Assembly (NCBI GenBank): GCA_030704615.1
Contig: CM060734.1
Location: forward strand, 16,058,001 to 16,122,000
Length of the DNA stretch: 64,000 nt
Origin: Takakia lepidozioides
Lineage: Eukaryota; Streptophyta; Takakiopsida; Takakiales; Takakiaceae
Reading direction: 5' to 3'
A program made the translations under genes and the position numbers. Shown here one piece after another: positions 56,146 to 64,000 of the stretch (positions within the stretch are counted from its first letter, which is position 1; every line of letters begins with the position of its first letter). A model generated the notes under the pieces. The model ran no database searches, was not told the DNA's origin, and worked only from the letters and a program-made list of their open reading frames with translations.

Positions 56146-56240
56146 CTACAAGTACAAAGTAATGAAAATAGTAAAGAGAGGGAGAGGAAGAATAGAGGTC
56201 CGACCAAGCAAGATCTAATTATGATCTATGCTATCAACTG

Positions 56241-56975
56241 CTAGACTTCTCTCAAAGTGTCTCGCTCTGCATGATGGTAAGGTGTGGGAGGTATATCTAT
56301 ATCCAGAAACCTGCCACTAACCTTATCCCAAGCTACAGTAGCTCGCTCTAACCAACCCTCCTCCTCTCTTTGCCAGGTAGAGACAAAATAATACTCCCAT
56401 ATCTCCCGCTCACTGAATACTAAAGAAAATAAAGGTAGGGTCTGACAGTCTCTCAACTCGAAAGCTTTGAGACGGTTGCGGGTGTCATCATTGCGAATGA
56501 CTGCATCTCCTTCAAGCAGAGCAAACTTTTCATTGCTAATGAACCCCCGCTCGTGGTTGCCTCGTGTAGAGCATATCCGGCTGCAACCATGTCTGATTGC
56601 AAAAATTTGTGTAGCTCCTGCTCCTCTGCTCCAGTACACCACGGCCTTGTGGCTGAACACCTTGGTCCCCGGGGCTGTCTTTGGCTGTGTTCCAAGCCTA
56701 GCTTCCACCCACTTTGGTATTTCACCTACAGCTGCAGAACTGCTCGCTCCAACAGAGTTCTGACTGTCCAAAGCAATATTGAGGCCCGCAACGCCAACTA
56801 CAGCAGTTTGTTGTCTATTGCTAATGCCTGACTCCCAGTATGCAATCAACTCATCCAACTGCTCCCCACTCAAATCAGTTTGAGTTCCTTGAGAAACATA
56901 AATCTTGTCCTCTTGTGTGCACAGGCTAAGAGAAGAGATCTGCCCTTCAATTACGTCCTCATTTCCCCCAACCAT
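56241..56975 (-). CDS. Uncharacterised ORF between LTR and gag
   Basis: 244 uninterrupted codons on the same strand as gag, ending ~95 bp before it. The first half is acidic and polar (YVSQGTQTDLSGEQLDELIA). The second half has VFSHKAVVYWSRGAGATQIF, GFISNEKFALLEGDAVIRND, SLVFSEREIWEYYFVSTWQR and WLERATVAWDKVSGRFLDID. I do not recognise a family. Other copies of the element in this window lack it where their leader is visible. It could be an extra leader ORF of this element or a captured host exon. Confidence 0.4.
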   Translation of the reverse strand: MVGGNEDVIEGQISSLSLCTQEDKIYVSQGTQTDLSGEQLDELIAYWESGISNRQQTAVVGVAGLNIALDSQNSVGASSSAAVGEIPKWVEARLGTQPKTAPGTKVFSHKAVVYWSRGAGATQIFAIRHGCSRICSTRGNHERGFISNEKFALLEGDAVIRNDDTRNRLKAFELRDCQTLPLFSLVFSEREIWEYYFVSTWQREEEGWLERATVAWDKVSGRFLDIDIPPTPYHHAERDTLREV

Positions 56976-58289
56976 ACAAGGAGGACATCCCCAGATTTGT
57001 CTCTCATGTAGACCACAACAGGTTATAGAAACAGAATTGTGGATCTTTCATAGCACACTCACACTCAAAAAATTCCATAGATTTTTAGCAGAGTCCGGAA
57101 AACTAAAACCAGGTGTAGATAGGTAGATTTCCCCTTTCTACAGCTATCCCCCCAAAAACTGAGTCAAACGGAGTCAATTTGACAAAGATATGACCAATTA
57201 GGCTCTAAATCATTTAAATTAGATCAAAAGGGTTTTTTTTTTTTTTTTTTTTCAAATTTAAAATTCAAAGTTACACCCAAAATATCTGGTAACTGGTTCC
57301 CGGTTCCCTAAGTTCTATATGGTTTCCTAGGTTCCCTGGCCACGTGCCTGCCGTTCCCCTCCATTTCATTTGAGTTCAACAGCTCACCATGCTTTGGATC
57401 CCAACCGTCTTCTACCACAAACCGTGGTGACGATGGAGGCCGTGGAGCTCATTTCCCCTTAGCAACTCCTCACCTTGGCACCCTCACAATTTTCATTGAA
57501 GTAAAGCTGGCAAACAAGTTCCTGCAAAGCCTTTCAATGATCATTCACAGCCGGCTACCCATCCGCTTGCACGCTCAAGCTGCGTCCCTGGAGTTCTCAC
57601 AGGGCACTGTCTCGATTCAGCAACGCATGTATGAACATGGTAGAGAGAAATATAAGCCAGAACACACAGCTCCATGCCATGTGGCCTCCCGTCTGCTCAA
57701 CTGGTCGAACATGGCTCATCACGGCACTACTACAGACCGACACCTTTGCCCCACTCACGGATCCTGCATTTGCTTGACGTTCCCCAGCTCGAGGCTTTGC
57801 ACAAATCGCCACTGTTTGTAGGCACGCCAACGCTGAAGAAGCTTCCATTTGGACTCTACCAAGGCCCTACTGCTTGTCGAAGTTGCCTTATGCAATAGCT
57901 GATTGTCTGCGAAACACAGGATGTCCACAAGTGTGCCAATGGCATCACACTCTCCGAGTGTATGTCAAGCTAACTACAAGTCCGATCACGGGCCTGTCCC
58001 CCAAGTGTCACGCCCTGATGTTTTCCTCTCTGCACGGTACTTTATTATTGTGCAAATGCTCGAACTGCTCAGCATTTTTAACACGGCTCCAGCCTCCGAG
58101 CCACCTCTCGCCGTTCTCCAGCTCTCAGCTTACTTATATGTGCAATTTGGACGTTGTTCCCAGCTATGCCCGCCCTACGCTTCGCAAGCAGTTATCAGAG
58201 AAAGACTTCACACGGTTTTTGCTGCAGCCCCCCCCTCTCTTCTCATAATAGGGACTGCCTTCAGCATGTGTACTCCACGATCACTATGC
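56976..58289. other. Element leader, no gene recognised
   Basis: Includes a 22-base T run at ~57,231-57,252. Several open frames on the plus strand (57,537-58,248) have no recognisable domain and lie antisense to the element. Confidence 0.35.
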
Positions 58290-58640
58290 TCCACAATCCA
58301 CCTCGAGGTCCAAAGCCTCGGGCAAAACAACACAAGTCTTACCCAAGAAAAGAAGTTTACCGTCAACAACTACGAGCTGATTTGTCTGCACAACTGCAGC
58401 TCCTTCTTTGTATATACAGAGCCTACGAGGCTGTCCAAGCCTCCATCTCGACTCTTATTTGGCATCTTGTGTGCCTCCCGTGCACAACATCGTACCGGAC
58501 TACAAACGAAACGAGCAACAATGACTTCTATCTTAACCACTCATTACGAGTTGTGCTTTCCCTACTTCAAATATCATCGACATAGTGCTAACATAAAAGA
58601 AATCTATCTAGCTTAGCACTACCAAAACTAGACAGGTCAT
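58290..58640. repeat. LTR-adjacent repeat, copy 1
   Basis: Closely similar to 62,600-62,990 in the same orientation; both contain GCCTCCATCTCG.CTCTTATT and ACTCATTACGAGT and end AAATCTATCTAGCTTAGCAC. Each lies next to an LTR copy. The ORFs in both are the same sequence translated and are not separate genes. Confidence 0.65.
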
Positions 58641-59001
58641 CTATCTCGAGTGATAAGAGAACTAAAATCACACTGTTGACACAAGAACATGAAATACAAC
58701 ACCATCACTCGTTAAACTAAGAGTCGAGCCAGGGGCACCCCAAGCTATGGGGACTCCACCCCACAACATCCTATTCTCCCTTCATAAGCACACTCAAATT
58801 CTAAGCAGTGAAGGAGCTCGGTCGTGCAGGCTCAACTCGAGAGAGATGAGCCGCACGACTGACGCTCTCGTGAAGATAAGATGGTTCAGGTGTCAAGCTA
58901 AACTTGACACCTGACTTAACACTTGAACTAAATCCAAGTGTTAAATACAAATAACTAGCTTTATTCTAGTTAGTTTCACAATGTGTTTATTTAACTTGAC
59001 A
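58641..59001 (-). repeat. LTR of the methyltransferase element
   Basis: Reverse complement of the LTR at 47,757 onward, starting TGTCAAGTTAAATAAACACA at 59,001 and matching to TTATCA near 58,656. It then continues into a different 3' end than the 48-kb copy. It lies 5' of the leader, gag and pol on the minus strand. Confidence 0.75.
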
Positions 59002-59324
59002 TTCGTTTGGCTTGAATCCACTCTAGATAATGTGACAGTGCACCTGCTTTCCAGCTTCCAGGCCTTTCATCATGATGCACTTTGCAAGAGACAAACATAA
59101 GTATCTGAATCTGCTGAAAAGCCTCCTCCCTCTCTTGGTCCTTGTCCGGAAGCTGTGGTCATGGTGGAGGTACCTGATTTTATCAACTTTGTCGCTTCTG
59201 CTGCTTCCAATTGACCATCTGCCAATGCAGGTCTCTTATTGCTATCAATCCATATAAAATCATGAGTACTACTGCGCTTGAAATCCGGTCCTTTCGGATG
59301 AGTTTGGACCCACACTCCAACCAT
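59002..59324 (-). pseudogene. PPR fragment
   Basis: Minus strand: MVGVWVQTHPKGPDFKRSST, then DGQLEAAEATKLIKSGTSTM and DSDTYVCLLQ, the first block of the PPR family at 5-10.4 kb. It starts at the LTR boundary (59,001). Confidence 0.6.
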
Positions 59325-59545
59325 GCCTCACCATTCTCACAGAGTACAACTGCCAGTCTAAACACTGCAGCTGGTCGAATCTCTGGCATTGCAATTGTCA
59401 TTGCAAAAAATAATGGAGCTTGGCAAATTGTTGTAGCCGCCCCCAACAATGTACTGGTTGCACCTTGCTTTGCAGCATCACCCACTGGCATTTCCTGAGC
59501 CACATCAACTCTCCCTAAAGACACTCTTGGCTCTACCTCTAACAC
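59325..59545 (-). pseudogene. Ty3/gypsy pre-protease fragment
   Basis: Minus strand: EPRVSLGRVDVAQEMPVGDA, KQGATSTLLGAATTICQAPL, EIRPAAVFRLAVVLCENGE. It matches the region after gag in the 20.5-kb copy. Short relic. Confidence 0.7.
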
Positions 59546-60175
59546 ATGACTTCAACACCGAGACACATTGAGGTATGTCACTATTCGTGGAGAGGGATAT
59601 TGTCTAGTGGTAGGCGTTTCCATCTTGGGGACTATGTGTATCTGCAGCAGACAACACCAACGACCTTGGATGTCATAGCAGGACGTGTGATTCTAAGGGT
59701 CAGGGAGGTGTTGCCTTCACGAGTGTTAATTCTGGAGGGTCGAGATGACATGATATGAAAGGACCATGTGCACAATTATGCGCCATGACACCTTCCACAT
59801 GTGGATGGGATGATAGATCCCAACCCTGCAGTCATATCTGCAGGGTTGCGTTGCATGCTATGTAGGCATGCTGGTGGTGCCGCGACCATGTTGGTGTATG
59901 ACAAATGCTCAAAGGGGATGCATGACAATGGTGGAGTTGACAAGTGATCCAAGGTCTAGCTGGTGGGAGCTCAATGCCATGGATACTCAATTGAAGATCG
60001 TGGATTGCAAGCAGACGAGTAACAATGGGGTTCTCTTTGCACCCGACCTCTTAATCCATATACTTTAGAAAATTGGGACATGTGCGATTGAAGATCAAGC
60101 GATGATCTTATTGAGATGGATACTTGTCAGCTATCCGGTGTTAGAGGGACCTAATCACCAACTAGGGAGGCGATT
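59546..60175 (+). pseudogene. Ty3/gypsy integrase C-terminus with decayed PHD finger
   Basis: Plus strand: GDYVYLQQTTPTTLDVIAGR, VILRVREVLPSRVLILEGRD, then stops, then GLRCMLCRHAGGAATMLVYD where one PHD cysteine pair is lost (ECDQC became VYDKC) and CSKGMHDN without the remaining ligands. Second, independent copy of the integrase-PHD join. Confidence 0.7.
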
Positions 60176-60262
60176 GTGGCATAACTTTCTAGGATTGTGT
60201 GCTTAGAATGTATGGTGGACACCGATGTATGTTGTGGCACGATGCTTAGGTGCACGACAGCT

Positions 60263-60608
60263 GTCATGGTTTTAGTCATGTTTAACAAGAGTTACCTACT
60301 TCTAGTTAACTAGAACATTTTGGATATTTCTATTTATATTTTGTGTGTTGGGACTTCATTTGGTGGTCTCAAAGAGGTATCAAGCCTCACTTGGGACATG
60401 GGGATGGGTTTTCCCCTTGTGAAGGTTGAGGAGGGCTCATCTTCTTGTAGTTGAGGCTCCATGAGCCTCTCCCACCTCCATAGCTCTAGGTATTGAAAAG
60501 GAGTGTGGTGAGGGCTTTGTAAGATGGATTCCTTTAGCAAAGAAGCCCTTGGCTTGATTAAGTTTATGTGATTGAGTGGATTCATGAGTGGAGTGTTTCC
60601 ATTGTGTT
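60263..60608 (+). repeat. LTR portion, second type
   Basis: Starts TGTCATGGTTTTAGTCATG and is the inverted copy of 24,450-24,850. It is cut at ~60,608 by a T-rich stretch and a different gypsy element. Confidence 0.6.
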
Positions 60609-60619
60609 ATCCCACTTTT

Positions 60620-61537
60620 TTTTTTGGTCGGAAGGAGTCACCCTCCCGCCGGACCTTCTTGTGGTTTAGCTCCGTATGGCCCCGTCTCTCGCCCCTAGGT
60701 ACATCCGAGAAACATTCAGCCTTTTCAATTGCCTCGTTCAAAGTCTTTGGTGCCCTCACCTCCAACTTCCGCCTGGCCTATGGGGCCAGTCCCGCCACAA
60801 AGTTGAAGACCATTTCTGGTTCCGCTATATCCGTGACTTTGAGCAATAGCACATTGAAAGCTTGAACATATCCCCGGATGTCATCCATTTGTTTCAAGTT
60901 CCTCATCTTGTCCCAGGCGAGCCAGGATGCGTTGAGGGGCACAAACTGTTTTTTCATGAGTTCCTTGAACCCGCTCCAGCTCAAGGTCTCCCGGTTTGGC
61001 CCTTGGTCCTGAAGGCGTTTCTACCACCATTGTTGAGCATAGCCCTCAAGTAGGTGGGTGTCACTTCCACCCGATCCTCGTCACTCAACTTGGCCGTCCG
61101 GAAGTATTGCTCTAGCTCCAGGAGCCAGGTATTGAGTGCCTTCCAATTTTGGACGCCCTTGAAGGTGTCGGGTTCCTTAGGCTTCACCTTAAACTTCGCC
61201 TTAGTGGAAGTGGCGTTGGCCGCTTTCATCACGTCCTTCAGTGTGCCGCCAAACCGCGCCAAAAGCCCTTCCCAAAAAGCTGCTAGCATTGGAGGCATCT
61301 GTTGACCTGGCGGAGCCTCTGGAAAGTCCTTGGGCTCCGACTCCTTAGATTCCTCTCGACCCTGAACGGCCTCTCTTTCAAAAGCGTAAATTGCCTCTTC
61401 TAGTTGCCGCTGCGGTGACGCGTCGCCCCCACCTGACTGACCAAGATCCTCGGCTTTCGGGTCATTCCGCTTTTGCTTGGTCTTGCCCGACCTCATGGCG
61501 AGGCCGATCTCAAGGACGATTGCGTACTGAACTCTAG
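60620..61537 (-). pseudogene. Gag of a different Ty3/gypsy element
   Basis: Minus strand: basic N-terminus (RSGKTKQKRNDPKAEDLGQS), acidic linker, then KPKEPDTFKGVQNWKALNTW, LLELEQYFRTAKLSDEDRVE, then after a frame change SWSGFKELMKKQFVPLNASW and MRNLKQMDDIRGYVQAFNVL, the standard retrotransposon gag domain. Truncated at ~60,620. Unrelated by eye to the gag of the methyltransferase family. Confidence 0.8.
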
Positions 61538-61550
61538 GCTCTGATACCAA
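61538..61550 (-). promoter_or_regulatory. Primer-binding site, initiator tRNA-Met type
   Basis: The minus strand reads TTGGTATCAGAGC, the usual plant LTR-retrotransposon site complementary to the 3' end of initiator tRNA-Met. It sits one or two bases inside the LTR end (TGTCGCG on the plus strand at 61,552) and just upstream of the gag at 60.6-61.5 kb. Confidence 0.8.
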
Positions 61551-61551
61551 G

Positions 61552-62280
61552 TGTCGCGTACCTCAGTTTGGTAACTCCCCCTTTAAGTCATAGTTACTCG
61601 CTTTGATGCGCGCGCCTAACTCCCAAACCGGCCGTCGGGCCAACTCGGAGCTTCGGCTGCTCACCGGGGCATAACGGTCCCCCTTACTCCTCCACAAGAC
61701 CCTCCACTAGTTCGGGCCTAGTGGAAATTCCCTTTGGTAGTTGGTAGTCCGGAATAGCTCCCCATACCTTGGTCGCTTTCCGGCTCACACGCTTACTCAC
61801 TAGCTTTTGGTCACCAACGGGCTTGCACCGTTCTTGGGGTTACTACTCCCTATATATACTTCTGTAGGTATCCAAGGGGGTTCTACAAACAACCAAGTCC
61901 AAATCTGGTACACCACCACCTAGACCCTCGACTCCCTGTGATGAGTCGCGATGAGTCTTGGCCCACCCACAACGGCCCCAATGGACCGTGGTGAGTCCCA
62001 AGACTCCCCACGACTCCATACGCTACCACCACCCCACACAGAGCCCCCCAATCGCAACCCGGTTGGCGGGGCTCCACCTAGTGAGCGCCTCCGCCTCCTT
62101 GAGTGCCTTCGGCACTCAAGGGTGCTTCAGCCCCTATCCCGATTCGCCGCCGCTACCCCCACCATAGGGGCAACCCCTCTTGTGTTCCGACCCCTCGCCC
62201 TCAAGGCAAAGGGCCCTGACATCTCTTTTGACACAAGAAGGGACTGCTAAAAACTCTCCATGGCACTGTCAACTTCAAAC
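61552..62280 (-). repeat. LTR and leader of the second gypsy element (far end not fixed)
   Basis: Begins on the plus strand TGTCGCGTACCTCAG next to the primer-binding site. CCTATATATACTTC near 61,850 could be an LTR TATA region. The other LTR end could not be placed, as no second copy is in the window. Confidence 0.45.
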
Positions 62281-63310
62281 ATCTAGCTTTTAACCTTATC
62301 CTCCTTTGTTTGGCATCGAGCAGCTTAAGTCAACCTCACGATGCTAACGGCAATGACAAAGCCGATATAGGCTTCACCGCCGCACCTTCTAACCATCGCT
62401 CCATTGGCAGAACTTGACATCTTTCTAACTAAAGATTACCTGAACACACATAATCATTTTTGTCCCCAACCTTGTTATAGACATAATCTAGAGACCATAA
62501 AAGTCACTGTCACCTTCTTTCTCCACAGTGCAGTCCGTACTATCAGAAACCAGCTTGCCTTTTGCTAGACGTTTTCAAAGTGCCAAGTCGTCTGAATTTC
62601 CACATAGAACCGAAAGAGGTCCACAGCCTCGGGCAAACCAGAACAAGTCTTATCCAAGCCTTCCTAACATTGTGTCAGAGCCGAATCCTCTTCATTGGTT
62701 GGACATGAAGTTTGCCATCAACAACTGCGAGCCGATTTGTCCGCACAACTGCTGCTCCTGCTTTGTATATCCTGCGCAGAGCCTACAAGGCTGTCCAAGC
62801 CTCCATCTCGTCTCTTATTTGGCATCCCGTGTTGTGCCTCCCGTGCACACCATCGTATCAGACCGCAAACGAGACCAGCAACAATGACTTCTACCTTAAC
62901 CACTCATTACGAGTCGAGCTTTCTCTACTTCAAACACCGTCGACATAGTGCTAACATAAAAGAAATCTATCTAGCTTAGCACTACAAAATTAGACATATC
63001 ATCTCTCTCGAGTGATAATGAAACTCAAAAATCACTCATATTTGATTAAGCCCACTGCACCCCAAGGCTCTGGGGAATCAACAGACACAACGCCATAGCT
63101 AAGCTACCAGACGTAGTGAGGCTCAACTCGAGAGAGATGAGCCTCACTGCGTCTGCCGCCGCGAGGATACCCCCCCCAGGGCCCATTATGAACTTTGGGC
63201 CCTGAATTGACACTTGGGCAAACTCAAGTATCAATACATAACAACTAGTTATTTCCTAGCTAGTTTCACACTAGCTACCTTAAACTAGATAGTTTCATAC
63301 TAACTAATAA
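62281..63310. repeat. LTR-adjacent repeat copy 2 and diverged LTR
   Basis: 62,600-62,990 repeats 58,290-58,640. 63,000-63,300 is a diverged version of the first LTR type (CTCTCTCGAGTGATAA, then CTCAACTCGAGAGAGATGAG, then AACTAGTTATTTCCTAGCTAGTTTCACA). No gene. Confidence 0.55.
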
Positions 63311-63739
63311 AATAACTAGTTTCACATTAACTAGTGAACTAGTTAATTTAATCACAGAGCGAACTTCCTCCATCGTCAGATTTTTCCTGCATTTTTTGGA
63401 GTCATCTAGCATTAAAATCCACTTGACAGTTGAGTTTTTTCCTGTCTCAATAGATATTGGTTCTATCATGAACCATTTTCTTATGCATCTCTTGAAGAGT
63501 TCTCAAGAAATAAAAATCAGTTGGATAAAGAAATAAAAACCTTGTGGTGAAGCAAGCCAACGATGTAATAAACCTAAGAACATTTGGACTAAAATCGATA
63601 AGTGGGTAATGATGATCATGCAGCTCAAGCAGTAGCTTAGCGACTTTAAAAGCAAACCACGATGACCTACAATATGAATAAAGAGCTTAGAGTTAGTACT
63701 CTTTCCCTTATTGCATGAGTCTGTTATGACTATTGAAGA
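63311..63739. other. No recognised gene
   Basis: AT-rich, short frames only. Confidence 0.4.
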
Positions 63740-64000
63740 TGTCGTGCGCATACGTATCGCTACACAACTACATCGCTGTCCAAACTACACCACACATATA
63801 TGGACACATATCTCTTTCGAGTGATAAGAGAACTAAAATCACACTGTTGACACAAGAACATGAAATACAACACCATCACTCGTTAAACTAAGAGTCGAGC
63901 TAGGGGCACCCCAAGCTATGGGGACTCCACCCTACAACATCCTATTCTCCCTTCATAAGCACACTCAGATTCTAAGCAGTGAAGGAGCTCGGTCGTGCAG
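63740..64000 (-). repeat. LTR, first type, cut by window end
   Basis: The 3' end of the LTR (minus strand ...GCGCACGACA at 63,740), matching 48,199 backwards. It continues past the window. Between the TTATCA and the final ~75 bp it has CTCGAAAGAGATAT, which the 48-kb copy lacks. Confidence 0.75.

Noticed and set aside
57537-58616. Plus-strand ORFs up to 237 codons
   Set aside because: No domain; part is the repeat also found at 62.6-63.0 kb, antisense to the element leader.
61951-62250. 99-codon plus-strand ORF
   Set aside because: Lies in LTR/leader sequence, low complexity Pro/Arg, no homologue recognised.

Overview
This is nuclear DNA of a land plant. The evidence is spliceosomal GT-AG introns with consistent phases, a RING E3 ligase resembling plant RHF2A, organellar-type PPR and mTERF sequences, and wall-to-wall plant-style retrotransposons. 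The PPR style, the wide intron-bearing Mutator-like transposase family and the repeat load suggest a fern or another seed-free plant with a large genome. That placement is inference. I found no rRNA, tRNA or CRISPR. There is one 500-base N gap (36,392-36,891).

Layout. 1-4,515: part of a mobile element with a four-exon gene for a divergent beta-class DNA amino-methyltransferase, an array of perfect palindromes, and a second short gene. 4,516-4,970: a LINE reverse-transcriptase scrap. 4,971-10,640: a cluster of broken PPR genes (minus strand) with a ~370-bp tandem block. 10,739-21,305: a ~10.5-kb stretch bounded by ~350-bp inverted repeats, holding fumarylacetoacetase and mTERF fragments, an unknown 347-codon ORF and a nuclease-like LINE tail. 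19,262-24,850: pieces of a Ty3/gypsy element, partly inverted. 24,851-30,600: LINE sequence (minus), including a reverse transcriptase followed by a chromodomain. 30,601-36,391: a decayed Mutator-like transposase with SWIM finger between two GGCGCC-centred repeat arrays. 40,192-42,559: the only ordinary host gene I am confident is intact in its visible part, the RHF2A-like E3 ligase (minus). 44,490-64,000: nested Ty3/gypsy elements.

The most interesting system is the Ty3/gypsy family at 44.5-59.0 kb. Its pol region carries a cytosine-5 DNA methyltransferase domain between the protease and the reverse transcriptase, and its integrase ends in a PHD finger. The two halves now lie on opposite strands. 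An inversion with both breakpoints at an AAGCTT explains this exactly: undoing it restores in-frame gag and RNase H joins and gives one element with the order LTR, leader ORF, gag, protease, C5 methyltransferase, RT, RNase H, integrase, PHD, LTR.

Several unrelated mobile elements in this one window carry chromatin or DNA-methylation modules: the C5 methyltransferase, the PHD finger, a LINE chromodomain, and an amino-methyltransferase whose element shares a terminal motif with the Mutator-like element. Most transposon genes here are broken by stops or frameshifts. The amino-methyltransferase gene is the exception and looks intact from its start at 167.
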